NCBI RefSeq assembly: GCF_012241385.1
Contig: NZ_JAAVXB010000013.1
Coordinates: 1-64,000, forward strand
Direction of reading: 5' to 3'
Length of the DNA: 64,000 nucleotides
Source of the DNA: Solimonas marina
GTDB lineage: Bacteria > Pseudomonadota > Gammaproteobacteria > Nevskiales > Nevskiaceae
The position numbers were made by a program, and so were the translations under genes. The notes under the pieces are model-generated. The model saw nothing but the letters and a program-made list of their open reading frames with translations, was not told the origin of the DNA and did no database searches. Every line of letters begins with the position of its first letter. Positions within the stretch are counted from its first letter, which is position 1. This document shows, piece after piece, positions 35,081 to 44,409 of the stretch.

Positions 35081-35950
35081 ATGGAATGGAACGACGTTCG
35101 CATTTTCCTTGCAGTAGCCCGCAGTGGATCCTTCGGCGAGGCCGCCCGGGTGCTGGACGTGAGCCATCCGACAGTGGGGCGCCGAATTAAGGTGCTTGAG
35201 GACGAAGCCAAGCAATCGCTCTTTCGTCGGACCAAGGACGGACTCATGCTCACGGATGCCGGGGACACCGTGCTGGCGCTGGCGGAATCCATGGAGGATT
35301 CGGCGCTGTCCATAGAAAGGCGTCTGACCGGCAACAACCAACGCCTCGAAGGGATCCTGCGTATCTCGTCAGCGGACTGGTTTGCCGGCTATGTCCTGGC
35401 TCCGGTGCTGGCCGAGTTGACGCGCCGTCATCCCGCTGTCGTGCCGGAAGTCATTGCAAGCCATCGATTACTCGATCTCTCGCGTCGCGAGGCCGATATC
35501 GCCTTTCGCATCGTGCCATTCAGTGAGCCGGATATTGTTCAGCGCCGCCTGATGCGGATGCCATACGGTCTCTATGCATCGGCGGCAACCAGACAAGCGT
35601 TACAGAACGATCCAGCATCCGTGGGCCTCGTTCTCATGAATACCGCACAGTCGCACTTCCCCGACGTGGCCTGGGTGCTGGAGAGGTTTCCGCTTTCCCG
35701 GCGTGCCTTCACAAGCACGAACCGAACGGTCCAGGCACAGATGTGCCTCAAAGGTATGGGTATCGCGGTGCTGCCAAGGCCGCTTGGCGATGCAATTTCC
35801 GGACTACAGCGCATCGACACGCCGGATCAACCTCCGACGCGGGATATATGGGTCGGCTATCACCACGACCTGCGGCACATGGATCGCTTGCGGGCGATGC
35901 TGGATATCGCCGACATGATGCTGTCGGATTCCATGACTACAGCGCAATGA
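35081..35950 (+). CDS. LysR-family transcription regulator
   Basis: The 289-residue protein has the LysR helix-turn-helix (MEWNDVRIFLAVARSGSFGE, AARVLDVSHPTVGRRIKVLE) and a substrate-binding domain. ATG 35081 is chosen because the HTH starts there. It is divergent from the EthD/MFS/hydrolase/SDR operon and is its likely regulator, a common layout for inducible efflux or detoxification operons. Confidence 0.92.
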   Translation: MEWNDVRIFLAVARSGSFGEAARVLDVSHPTVGRRIKVLEDEAKQSLFRRTKDGLMLTDAGDTVLALAESMEDSALSIERRLTGNNQRLEGILRISSADWFAGYVLAPVLAELTRRHPAVVPEVIASHRLLDLSRREADIAFRIVPFSEPDIVQRRLMRMPYGLYASAATRQALQNDPASVGLVLMNTAQSHFPDVAWVLERFPLSRRAFTSTNRTVQAQMCLKGMGIAVLPRPLGDAISGLQRIDTPDQPPTRDIWVGYHHDLRHMDRLRAMLDIADMMLSDSMTTAQ

Positions 35951-35998
35951 TCTGCATGCCTCCAAATCCATGCCTAAGCGCTGGATCGGCGAACGTCG

Positions 35999-36192
35999 CT
36001 ATGAAGAACCAGCGGCGGTGGGAAAGGCGTTGAGCATTTCAATGGCCTCCACATGGGCCTCCACATGATTTTCTGGAGGCTCCCAATACCTACGCCAGTG
36101 ATGCGCATGGCTCCATAGCCAAGCCTGTTGACCTCGAGGTCGCCAATATCAAATGTACCGGCCTGTTTGGCATTCAACGAAGAATTGACCAT
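35999..36192 (-). pseudogene. Frameshifted aldo/keto reductase fragment
   Basis: From ATG 36192 the frame reads the start of an aldo/keto reductase (TFDIGDLEVNRLGYGAMRIT). After GVGI one base is missing; the next frame continues WEPPENHVEAHVEAIEMLNAF and stops near 35999. The 12-base unit coding HVEA is duplicated in tandem. The remaining 80% of the enzyme is absent. Confidence 0.8.
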
Positions 36193-36217
36193 CCTTTGTA
36201 TTCCTTATTTCAAATAT

Positions 36218-36246
36218 CTCCGCAGCGCTTATCGCGCGCTGCGGAG
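36218..36246. terminator. Strong hairpin in the 35951-36520 gap
   Basis: CTCCGCAGCGC (36218-36228) pairs with GCGCTGCGGAG (36236-36246), an 11-bp stem with a 7-base loop, without a long T run. It lies upstream of the reductase fragment. The rest of the gap, 36247-36520, shows no gene. Confidence 0.5.
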
Positions 36247-36520
36247 CATTGATGGAAAACAAGGCGGCAGCTATATCTAGCTATGCAATAGAAAGAGCGG
36301 CACGCACCCCCATGCGCGCCGCCCTCTTCGTTTCCGGACGCCGCCGCCCCCGCGGCATCACCGGCCCCGCCCCCGGACTTGCATCCAAGGCACCGCCACC
36401 CCGACGCTCGAGCCGCTGACTCGCGGCCGCGAGTGCGCCCTCAAGGTCGGCCGCTCCACTGGAGCATCCCCCGACGTCCCCGATGGCCTGTCGCGATGAC
36501 AGACCGACCACACATCTCGA

Positions 36521-36928
36521 TCAGTGCGCCGCGCGGCGCCGATAGGCGAGCGGGCTGACGCCGCTCCAACGGCGAAATGCACGACTGAAGGCGCTCGGCT
36601 CGGAATAGCCGAGCTGATAGCCGATCTCGGTCAGCGTCATCCCGCCATGACGCAGATAGCGGCATGCCACCTCGTAACGCAACTGTTCGACCAGCTGCTG
36701 AAAGTTGAGCTGCACGCCTTGCAGGCGCCGCTGCAAGGTGCGCTCGCTGTAACCGAGCTTGGCGGCGATCACATCGATCGTCACCCCGCCGTCCGGCAGC
36801 GCACCGAGGATGCGCCGCTTCAGCTCGAGCAGCAGTAGGCCATCCTGCCCGACTGCCATTTCCGGTTCGTCGAACCGGACCGAAACCGCTTCCGTCATTC
36901 CCAACATGAACCCCACTCCCGTCGACAT
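36521..36928 (-). CDS. AraC-type helix-turn-helix protein, probably truncated
   Basis: The product of up to 135 residues is almost only an AraC DNA-binding domain: VIAAKLGYSERTLQRRLQGV and LTEIGYQLGYSEPSAFSRAFRRWSGVSPLAYRR. Full-length relatives of this subgroup have about 330 residues with an N-terminal arabinose-binding-like domain that is missing here. It may be a decayed gene or a minimal regulator. The gene is divergent from the TetR operon at 37077. Confidence 0.75.
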   Translation of the reverse strand: MSTGVGFMLGMTEAVSVRFDEPEMAVGQDGLLLLELKRRILGALPDGGVTIDVIAAKLGYSERTLQRRLQGVQLNFQQLVEQLRYEVACRYLRHGGMTLTEIGYQLGYSEPSAFSRAFRRWSGVSPLAYRRRAAH

Positions 36929-37076
36929 CGTTGTCGACCCCCGTAGCTGACCCGTCCATCTTGCATTTTCTGTGCCGACCAGACGGTATAGTAATTATGC
37001 CATTTTCGTCCACTTCGGGGCGCCGCTGTCGCAAACTGTCAAGCGATTGCGGGCGTGATGCACTAGGTTTGAGCAA

Positions 37077-37670
37077 ATGACCAAGAAGACTGTCAAGAAG
37101 GCCGCCACCAAGGCCGCCGCGCCGCGCGGCCGTCCCAGCTCACGGGAGTCGATGCTCGATGCCGCCGAAGCCGTCGTCGTCCAGCAAGGCGCGGTGCGGC
37201 TGACGCTGGACGCCGTGGCCAAGCAGGCCGGCGTCAGCAAGGGCGGGGTCATGTATCACTTCCCGAGCAAGGAAGCGCTGCTGCAGGCACTGGTCACACG
37301 GGCGATGGAGCGCTCTTACATCGCACGCACCCGCCTGCAGCCGGACAGCCCGGCACCGGGCGACATCCTGCGCGCCTACGTCCAGGCTTCGGTCGGCGAC
37401 CCGCTCGGCAATCTGCGCGTCAGCAGCGCACTGCTCGCAGTGGTCGCGAGCGATCCGACGCTGATGGCGCCGGTCCGTGAATTCTTCAGCAAGCGCCTGC
37501 CGTCGATCGCCCCGGGCGTTCCGTTCGAGCGCGCGGCGATCGTACATCTTGCAACGGAGGGCCTATGGCTGATGGATCTGTTCGGCGCCAGTCCTTTTAC
37601 AAAGAAGCAGCGCACTCAGGTAGTCAAACTGTTGGGCGAGCTGGCCGGCAACGGCGGCACGCTGCCGTGA
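37077..37670 (+). CDS. TetR-family transcription regulator
   Basis: The 197-residue protein begins with a Lys/Ala-rich tail (MTKKTVKKAATKAAAPRGRP) and then the TetR helix-turn-helix RLTLDAVAKQAGVSKGGVMYHFPSKEALLQAL. The C-terminal half is of the type seen in short TetR proteins. It is the first gene of its operon; its stop overlaps the GTG of the PLP enzyme (GTGA), so it probably controls its own operon. Confidence 0.92.
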   Translation: MTKKTVKKAATKAAAPRGRPSSRESMLDAAEAVVVQQGAVRLTLDAVAKQAGVSKGGVMYHFPSKEALLQALVTRAMERSYIARTRLQPDSPAPGDILRAYVQASVGDPLGNLRVSSALLAVVASDPTLMAPVREFFSKRLPSIAPGVPFERAAIVHLATEGLWLMDLFGASPFTKKQRTQVVKLLGELAGNGGTLP

Positions 37671-38872
37671 ACGGCGTCGCCCTGCCCGACTACGCGACGC
37701 TGGCCGCCGCGCTGGAGGGCCAGAGTCTGCCAGCGGCGGTCCTCGACCTGGACCGCCTCGAAGCCAATGCGATGGCGATGCTGCGCCGCGCCGGCCGCCT
37801 GCCGATCCGCCTCGGCAGCAAGTCGATCCGCTGCACGGCGGTGATGAAGCACGTGCAGGCGCTGGACGCACGCTTTCAGGGCCTGCTCTGCTATTCGGCC
37901 CGCGAAGCGGCGTGGCTGGCCACGCAAGGGTTCGACGATCTGCTGGTCGCCTATCCGACCGTCATCGAAGCCGACCTCATCGCCGCCGCCGAAGCGGTGC
38001 GCGGCGGCGTAACGGTGACGCTGATGATCGACGATGCACGGCAGATCGACATCGCCCAACGCGTCGCCCACGAGCACGGCGTCTGCCTGCCGTTGGCGAT
38101 CGATATCGACATGTCCAGCGATTTTCCGGGCCTTTATTTCGGCGTGCGCCGCTCGCCGGTCAAGAATGCCGAACAGGCCGTGCTGCTGGCGCGCCGCATC
38201 GCCGCCAGCAACGGCACGCTGCGCCTGCGCGGTGTCATGGGTTATGAAGGCCAGATCGCCGGCCTGCAGGATGCGGTGCCGGGGCAGCGCATCAAGAACC
38301 AGCTGGTGCGCTGGTTCAAGAAGCGCTCGATTCCGGAACTGACGCAGCGCCGCCAGGCGGTCGTCGACGCCCTCTATGCCGCTGGCTTCACGCTCGAATT
38401 CGTCAACGGCGGTGGCACCGGCAGCCTCGAAAGCACCGCGTCCGACCGCTCGGTGACCGAAGCGGCTGCCGGCTCGGGCCTGTACTCGCCGACGCTGTTC
38501 GATCACTTCGGCCACTTCCGTCACGCACCGTCGCTGTACTTCGCGCTGCCGGTCGTGCGCCAGCCGCTGCCGGATGTCGTGACCTGCTCCGGCGGCGGCT
38601 ATATCGCGTCGGGCCCGACCGGCCCGGACCGCGTGCCGCAACCGTTTCTGCCGGACGGCCTGAAGCTGCTGCCGCTCGAAGGCGCCGGCGAGGTGCAAAC
38701 GCCTGTGCAGGTGCCGGACGGCGTCTCGCTGCCGCTCGGCGCGCCGGTGTTCTTCCGCCATGCCAAGGCCGGCGAACTGTGCGAGCGCTTCGAGCGCGTG
38801 TTGCTGCTGCGCGGCGGTCGCATCGTCGGCGAGGAGCCGACGTACCGCGGCCAGGGCCAGTGCTTCTTCTGA
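37667..38872 (+). CDS. Fold-III PLP enzyme (alanine racemase/D-threonine aldolase-like)
   Basis: The 401-residue protein belongs to the alanine racemase N-terminal superfamily, in the branch annotated as amino-acid deaminase/aldolase: AVLDLDRLEANAMAML, RLGSKSIRC with the PLP lysine, LLVAYPTV, ALPVVRQPLPDVVTCSGGGYIASGP and the metal-site-like EFVNGGGTGSLE. The start is GTG 37667, overlapping the TetR stop. Substrate not known; D-amino acids or hydroxy-amino acids are likely. Confidence 0.85.
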   Translation: MNGVALPDYATLAAALEGQSLPAAVLDLDRLEANAMAMLRRAGRLPIRLGSKSIRCTAVMKHVQALDARFQGLLCYSAREAAWLATQGFDDLLVAYPTVIEADLIAAAEAVRGGVTVTLMIDDARQIDIAQRVAHEHGVCLPLAIDIDMSSDFPGLYFGVRRSPVKNAEQAVLLARRIAASNGTLRLRGVMGYEGQIAGLQDAVPGQRIKNQLVRWFKKRSIPELTQRRQAVVDALYAAGFTLEFVNGGGTGSLESTASDRSVTEAAAGSGLYSPTLFDHFGHFRHAPSLYFALPVVRQPLPDVVTCSGGGYIASGPTGPDRVPQPFLPDGLKLLPLEGAGEVQTPVQVPDGVSLPLGAPVFFRHAKAGELCERFERVLLLRGGRIVGEEPTYRGQGQCFF

Positions 38873-38922
38873 GCCGCCGCGCACGCATGCACGATCGTCT
38901 CGACACGAACTGGCTCTGAGCA

Positions 38923-39696
38923 ATGCAGCTGCACGATCGCACCATCCTGATCACCGGCGCATCGTCAGGCATCGGCCGCTGCGTCGCCGAGCGGCTCGCC
39001 GGCGAGCGCAATCGTCTAATCATTTCCGCGCGTCGTGACCGCGAGCTGCAGGCCGTGGCCCGGCAGGTCCGTGAGCGCGGCGGCCAATGCCTGGCGCTCG
39101 CCGCCGATGCGCTCGACGAGTCCGCCGCCGCCGCGGTCGTTGCCCGCGCCGCCGAGCACTTCGGCCGCATCGACGCGGCGCTGCTCAATATCGGCGAAGG
39201 GCCGGCCTATCACATGGGCAAGGCCAGCGCCGCCGACATCCGTCGGTGCATGCGCCTCAACTACGACGTCACCGTGAACTATCTGGCGCCGCTGATCGCG
39301 CACATGAAGGAACACGGCGGCGGTCTGATCGCACATACCAACTCGCTGGCCGGCCTGCTCGGTGTGCCGATGCAAGGCCCCTACTCGGCGGCCAAGGCTG
39401 CGGTGCACGTGCTGTTCGACACCTGCCGCACCGAGCTGCGCCGCGAGCGCATCCGTTTCGTCTGCACCTATCCCGGCTTCATCGCCACCGAACGCGTCGC
39501 CGGCGACGGCATCCCGGCGCCGTTTGAAATCTCGCCCGAGCGCTGCGCCGCGTACATCATCCGCGCCATGGAGCGTGAAACGCGCGACGCGCCGTTCCCC
39601 TGGCGCACGGCCTGGCTGACGCGTCTGTTGCGCCTGTTGCCCAAACCCCTGGCCGGACGCGCGATGCTCGGCTTTGCGCCGGCCGATTATGGTTAA
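38923..39696 (+). CDS. Short-chain dehydrogenase/reductase
   Basis: The 257-residue protein has TGASSGIGRCVAERLA, a variant LLNIGEGP where most SDRs have NNAG, and the catalytic YSAAK. It lies 50 bp after the PLP enzyme and 23 bp before the flavoprotein gene. The pairing of fold-III PLP enzyme, SDR and aldonolactone-oxidase-like protein recurs in my memory of other proteobacteria, with no assigned pathway. Confidence 0.88.
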   Translation: MQLHDRTILITGASSGIGRCVAERLAGERNRLIISARRDRELQAVARQVRERGGQCLALAADALDESAAAAVVARAAEHFGRIDAALLNIGEGPAYHMGKASAADIRRCMRLNYDVTVNYLAPLIAHMKEHGGGLIAHTNSLAGLLGVPMQGPYSAAKAAVHVLFDTCRTELRRERIRFVCTYPGFIATERVAGDGIPAPFEISPERCAAYIIRAMERETRDAPFPWRTAWLTRLLRLLPKPLAGRAMLGFAPADYG

Positions 39697-39719
39697 CACC
39701 TCTATCAGGACCCTACGAC

Positions 39720-41045
39720 ATGAGTACGTCTCAAAACGCCCCGGTTCCGGTCGGCAGCACGACCTGGCGTAACTGGTCCGGCTCCGTCGAGTGCCGGCCC
39801 GAACGCGTGCTGGCGCCGCGCACCATCACCGAGCTGCAGCAGACCGTGGCACGCGTCAACGCCGCCGACGGCAAGCTGCGCGTTGCCGGCAGCGGCCATT
39901 CATTCGTGCCGCTGGTCGAAACCGACGCTACGCTGCTGACCTTGGACGCCATCGCCGGCGTCGAGCGCATCGAGAACAACATCGCGTCCATTCTTGGCGG
40001 CACCACGCTCAAGCCGCTCGGCCACGAGCTGCGCGACCGCGGCTACGGCATGATGAATCTCGGCGACATCAACAAGCAGGCAATCGCCGGCGCGGTGTCG
40101 ACCGGCACGCATGGCACCGGCATCACGCTCGGCTCGATCTCCACGCAGGTCGCCGGCATGACGCTGGTGACGCCGGACGGCAGCCTGCGCGAATGCTCGG
40201 AAACCAAAGACCCGGACCTGTTCGCTGCCGCGCGCGTGTCGATGGGCGCGCTCGGCGTCATTGCCAAGATGGACATCAAGCTGCAGCCGGGCTATCGCCT
40301 GAAGCTGACCAAGCAGCCGATGCACCTTGACGACTGTCTGGCGCGTGCGCCGGAGCTGGCGCGCAGCTATCGCCATTTCGAGTTCTACTGGGTGCCGCAC
40401 ACGCGCGGCACGCTGGTCAAGCTGATGGAGCCGACGCAGGAGCCGGAGTCGAACACCAAGCTGACCGGACTGCTCGAACTGATCCTCGAAAACGGCGCGC
40501 TGGGCCTGCTGTCGCGCATGGCCCGCGCACGTCCGCAATGGACGCCGAAGATCGCCGGCATCATCGCCAGCTCGATCGGCGGCGATTCGAGCACCATGGT
40601 CGCCGACTGCCATCGCGCGTTCTCGTCGGTACGACTGGTGCGCTTCAACGAGATGGAATACGAGCTGCCGGCCGAGAACGGCCCGGCGGCGCTGCGCGAG
40701 TTCGCCGAGTTTGTCGACAAGAAAAAGATCCAGGTGCATTTCCCGGTCGAATACCGCTACGTCAAAGGCGACGACATCTGGCTCTCGCCGTTCTACGGCC
40801 GTGACTCGGCGGCCATTTCCGTGCATCAATATCAGGGCATGGACTATCGCGAATACTTCAGCGGAGCCGAAGCCATCTTCCGCAATCACGGCGGCCGCCC
40901 GCACTGGGGCAAGATGCACACGCTGACCGCGCGCGATCTGGAACCGCTCTATCCGCGCTGGAACGATTTCCTCAAACTGCGCGCCGAGATCGACCCCAAG
41001 GGCATGTTCATCAATCCGTGGCTACAAAAAATCTTCGGGCTCTGA
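39720..41045 (+). CDS. FAD-linked oxidoreductase, aldonolactone oxidase type
   Basis: The 441-residue protein resembles D-arabinono-1,4-lactone/L-gulonolactone oxidases: VAGSGHSFVPLVETDATLL (FAD loop), MNLGDINKQAIAGAVSTGTHGTG, an ALO C-terminal domain and HWGKMHTLTARDLEPLYPRW (substrate site with His-Trp). No signal peptide. It oxidises a sugar lactone or hydroxy acid; actual substrate unknown. Confidence 0.9.
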   Translation: MSTSQNAPVPVGSTTWRNWSGSVECRPERVLAPRTITELQQTVARVNAADGKLRVAGSGHSFVPLVETDATLLTLDAIAGVERIENNIASILGGTTLKPLGHELRDRGYGMMNLGDINKQAIAGAVSTGTHGTGITLGSISTQVAGMTLVTPDGSLRECSETKDPDLFAAARVSMGALGVIAKMDIKLQPGYRLKLTKQPMHLDDCLARAPELARSYRHFEFYWVPHTRGTLVKLMEPTQEPESNTKLTGLLELILENGALGLLSRMARARPQWTPKIAGIIASSIGGDSSTMVADCHRAFSSVRLVRFNEMEYELPAENGPAALREFAEFVDKKKIQVHFPVEYRYVKGDDIWLSPFYGRDSAAISVHQYQGMDYREYFSGAEAIFRNHGGRPHWGKMHTLTARDLEPLYPRWNDFLKLRAEIDPKGMFINPWLQKIFGL

Positions 41046-41049
41046 CGCG

Positions 41050-42207
41050 ATGAAAGGGGCCGCCCTGCGGGTGCTGCTGATCTACAGCGCATTCAACGCG
41101 CTGATGCAGTTCGAGTGGCTGCGCTTCGCGCCGATCACCAACGCCACCGCCGAACAGTACAGCGTCACCGTCGGCGCGGTCGGCTGGCTGTCGTTGGCCT
41201 TCCCGCTGCTGTTCCTGCCGCTGGCCCTGCCGGCCGGCGCGCTGATCGACCGCTGGCCGGTACGGCGCAGCCTGCGCGCCGTGGCGCTGATCATGCTCGT
41301 CGGCTGCGTGCTGCGCGTGGCCGTGCCCGGCTTCACCGGCCTGCTGATCGGCCAGCTCGCCATCGCCGTCGCGCAGCCGGTCGTCATGGCACTGATTGCG
41401 CGGCTGGCACGCGTCTGGTTCCCACCGGAACAGCACCTGCAAGCCACCAGCATCGGCACGCTGGCGCTGTTCGTCGGCCTGGCGCTGGCCTTCGTCGTGC
41501 TGCCGCCGACCGCCAGCCTGTCGATTGCTTCGGCGCAGCGCGTCGACGTGCTGGTGATGCTGGTTTTCGCCGTCGCCTGCTTCGTGCTGGTGCCGGCCGA
41601 TCCGGCGCACGACGACACCGCCGGCACCGCCGTTGCGCCGAAAGCCGCACGCGTGCTGCTGCAACCGGCGCTGCTGGTGCTGTTCGCGCTGATCTTCCTC
41701 GGCAACGGTTACTTCAACGCCATCTTCACCTGGCTGGAACCGATGCTCGGCGCCAGCGGCATCGACGCCGAACACGCCGGCTACGTGGCGTTGGCGATGC
41801 TGGCCGGCGGCGTCGCCGGCATGGCCATCGTGCCGGCGATCGCCACGCTGCGCACCCACCTGCGCCCAACCATCGCCACCGCCGCGCTGCTCAGCGTGCC
41901 GCTGACCATGCTGCTGACGCACGGCCGCTCGACCGGCCTGCTGTGCGGCGTCGGTGTGATCCTCGGCGCGATGATGCTGGCACCGCTGCCGCTGCTGGTC
42001 GATACCACCGCCGATCTCGCCGGCGAAGCGCACGCCGGCCTGGCCGTCAGCACCTTCTGGCTGGCCGGCAACGCCGGCGCCGCAGCGATTATCTACGGCT
42101 TCTCGCAACTCGCCGACCGCAGCCTCTGGGACTGGGCCGGGATCGCGCTGTCACTGCTGCTGGCCGGCGAAGCGGTTCTGACCATCGGCCTGCGGCCGCG
42201 ACGCTGA
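41050..42207 (+). CDS. MFS transporter (CynX/NarK-like)
   Basis: The 385-residue protein has about 12 hydrophobic helices with FNALMQFEWLRFAPITNATAEQY and AGALIDRWPVRRSLRAVAL near the N-terminus. It starts 4 bp after the oxidase stop and closes the TetR operon, so it probably moves the substrate or product of these enzymes. Confidence 0.88.
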   Translation: MKGAALRVLLIYSAFNALMQFEWLRFAPITNATAEQYSVTVGAVGWLSLAFPLLFLPLALPAGALIDRWPVRRSLRAVALIMLVGCVLRVAVPGFTGLLIGQLAIAVAQPVVMALIARLARVWFPPEQHLQATSIGTLALFVGLALAFVVLPPTASLSIASAQRVDVLVMLVFAVACFVLVPADPAHDDTAGTAVAPKAARVLLQPALLVLFALIFLGNGYFNAIFTWLEPMLGASGIDAEHAGYVALAMLAGGVAGMAIVPAIATLRTHLRPTIATAALLSVPLTMLLTHGRSTGLLCGVGVILGAMMLAPLPLLVDTTADLAGEAHAGLAVSTFWLAGNAGAAAIIYGFSQLADRSLWDWAGIALSLLLAGEAVLTIGLRPRR

Positions 42208-42266
42208 GTTCGATACCCAGCGACGCGTCGCCCACCTACCGCATGCACCCGCTTGGCGGGCACCGA

Positions 42267-43000
42267 CGCACAGCGTCGCGGCTCGCGCCGCACCTACAAA
42301 GGCGCTGCAGCGCGTGTTACGGTTCCCCCGAACCGTTCATGCCGAGTGCGGCCGCAAGGCCGTGTATCGAGGCAGGCCGCAGGCCGCGACCTGCATCACA
42401 CCGCGTACCGGAAACAGCTCACTCGATCGCCCCGTAGGTGCCGTGCGAGCCGCGACCTAACGAGCCCACTGCGCACAGCGTCGCGGCTTGCGCCACTCCT
42501 ACAAAAGCCCACAAGGCGTCATGCGGTTCTCCCGGACCGTTCATGCCGAGTGCCGCGCGCAGCGCAGTGTATCGAGGCACACCGCAGGCCCCGACCTGCA
42601 TCACCTCCACATCGGGAACAGCTCAATCGATCACCCCGCAGCAGCGGTGCAAGCCGCGGCCCGACGAGGCCGTCGCGCGCACAGCGTCGCGGCTCGCGCC
42701 ACTCCGACAAAAGCCGTCAGGGCGTCTTGCGGCTCCCCCGGACCGTTCATGCCGAGTGCCGCGCGCAGCGCGGTGTATCGAGGCACACCGCAGGCCCCGA
42801 CCCGCATCACCTCCACATCGGGAACAGCTCAATCGATCACCCCGCAGCAGCGGTGCAAGCCGCGGCCCGACGAGGCCGTCGCGCGCACAGCGTCGCGGCT
42901 CGCGCCACTCCTACAAAAGCCGTCAGGGCGTCTCGCGGTTCTCCCGAACCGTTCATGCCGAGTGCGGCCGCAAGGCCGTGTATCGAGGCACGCCCGCGCC
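42267..43000. repeat. Tandem repeat, 205-206-bp period, about 3.6 copies
   Basis: Units start CGCACAGCGTCGCGGCT at 42267, 42472, 42678 and 42884. Copies two and three are nearly identical; the first is more diverged and the last stops near 43000, just before queF. Units contain GGTTCTCCCGGACCGTTCATGCCGAG-like blocks and short GCAAGCCGCG cores related to the REP-like element at 13042. Long open frames through the array in several frames are by-products of its period and GC content. Confidence 0.92.
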
Positions 43001-43018
43001 TCCCGTAAAATCGCGCCC

Positions 43019-43837
43019 ATGAACACCCCGCAAGATTCAATGCTCGGCCGCGAGGTCGCCTACCCCTCGCACTACGCGCCGGACCTGCTGTTTCCGATTC
43101 CACGTGCCGTCGCGCGTGCCGAAATCGGCCTCGACGCCGCGACGCTGCCGTTCACCGGACATGACCGCTGGCATGCCTACGAGCTGAGCTGGCTCAATCG
43201 CCGCGGCATGCCGCAGGTCGGCACCGCAACGCTGACCGTGCCTGCCGCGGCGCCGAACCTGATCGAGTCGAAGTCGCTGAAGCTGTATCTGAACTCGCTG
43301 AACGCCGAACGCTTCGACGACGAGGCCGCCGTTTACGCCCGCATCGCGTCCGACCTGTCGGCGCGCAGCGGCGCCGAGGTCACGGTGCACCCGGGCCTGC
43401 CGCCGTTCGCCACGCAAGCCGGCGCCCTGCTCGACACGCTGGACCTCGACGTCGACGACTACGGACCGCCGAATCCGTCGCACCTGAGCGCCACGGCCGG
43501 CGACAACGCCAACGAAACACTGGTCTCGCACCTGCTCAAATCGAACTGCCCCGTCACCGGCCAGCCCGACTGGGGCACCGTCGTGCTGCGCTACGAAGGT
43601 CCGCGCATCGACCCTGCCGGCCTGCTGCGCTACCTCATCAGCTTTCGTGAACACTCGGGCTTTCACGAGCAGTGCGTCGAACGCATCTTTGCCGACGTGC
43701 TCGCGCGCTGCGCGCCGCAGCGCCTGTCGGTGGAAGCGCGCTACACCCGCCGCGGTGGCCTCGACATCAACCCGTGGCGAATCACGCCGGGCTGGGACGG
43801 CGGCATCAGCCTGCCGACGCGCGAACTACGCCAATAG
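43019..43837 (+). CDS. queF: 7-cyano-7-deazaguanine reductase (long form)
   Basis: The 272-residue protein reduces preQ0 to preQ1 with NADPH for queuosine in tRNA. Motifs are [15 protein letters not shown], the catalytic [12 protein letters not shown] with C177 and D184, and [10 protein letters not shown]. The length matches the two-domain gammaproteobacterial form. The true ATG is 43019; the frame opens far upstream only because it runs through the repeat array. Confidence 0.96.
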   Translation: MNTPQDSMLGREVAYPSHYAPDLLFPIPRAVARAEIGLDAATLPFTGHDRWHAYELSWLNRRGMPQVGTATLTVPAAAPNLIESKSLKLYLNSLNAERFDDEAAVYARIASDLSARSGAEVTVHPGLPPFATQAGALLDTLDLDVDDYGPPNPSHLSATAGDNANETLVSHLLKSNCPVTGQPDWGTVVLRYEGPRIDPAGLLRYLISFREHSGFHEQCVERIFADVLARCAPQRLSVEARYTRRGGLDINPWRITPGWDGGISLPTRELRQ

Positions 43838-43854
43838 TCGGCTGATCGCGCGCC

Positions 43855-44409
43855 TCACCGCGCGGTGGCGAGCGCGTCGGTCGGCGTATCAGCTGACGCT
43901 TCGACCCGGCGGCACATGACGGAATCGCGGTGAATATCGGCGCCCACCTGGAAGCGCTGCTCGCCCACCACCTCGAAACCGTGCTTGCGGTAGAACGCAA
44001 GACCACGGTCGTTCTGCACGGAGACGCTCAGCCACAGAACATCGCAGCCCTGATCCACCGCATCCTGAAGCGCGCGCGCCATGAGCGCCTGCGCCAAACC
44101 GGAGCCGTGATACGGCTGCAGCACGTAAAGACGCTGCAATCCCAGGGGTCGCATGGCCGAAACTTCCGCTGGCGCGCGCTCCTCACTCAGCATCAAATAA
44201 CCGACAACAGCATCGTCGGCTTCGGCAACGAAAACCCGCTTCGTTGAACACGCCAGATGTGCCTCAAAGCGAGCCGCAGTCAGCTCCTCCGCGATATAGG
44301 CGTCGAGGTCCGCTTGCGGCGTGGACGGCGGGCACGCAAGCGCAAACGTCGCAGCGCTGATCTGCGCCAACCGAGGCGCATCCGATACCACTGCCGCTCT
44401 GATCTTCAT
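43855..44409 (-). CDS. GNAT-family N-acetyltransferase
   Basis: The 184-residue protein shows the GNAT fold: MKIRAAVVSDAPRLAQISAATF, VAEADDAVVGYLMLSE, LQRLYVLQPYHGSGLAQALM (acetyl-CoA loop, Q-x-x-G-x-G/A variant PYHGSGLA) and GLAFYRKHGFEVVGEQRF. The target is unknown. It converges with queF, with 17 bp between them. Confidence 0.9.
   Translation of the reverse strand: MKIRAAVVSDAPRLAQISAATFALACPPSTPQADLDAYIAEELTAARFEAHLACSTKRVFVAEADDAVVGYLMLSEERAPAEVSAMRPLGLQRLYVLQPYHGSGLAQALMARALQDAVDQGCDVLWLSVSVQNDRGLAFYRKHGFEVVGEQRFQVGADIHRDSVMCRRVEASADTPTDALATAR

Noticed and set aside
42267-43000. CRISPR array
   Set aside because: The units are about 206 bp and contiguous without unique spacers; no cas genes are present.
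42253-43022. Overlapping plus-strand frames of about 200-250 codons before queF
   Set aside because: They are made of the 206-bp repeat unit read in different frames, with periodic protein sequence and no family likeness.
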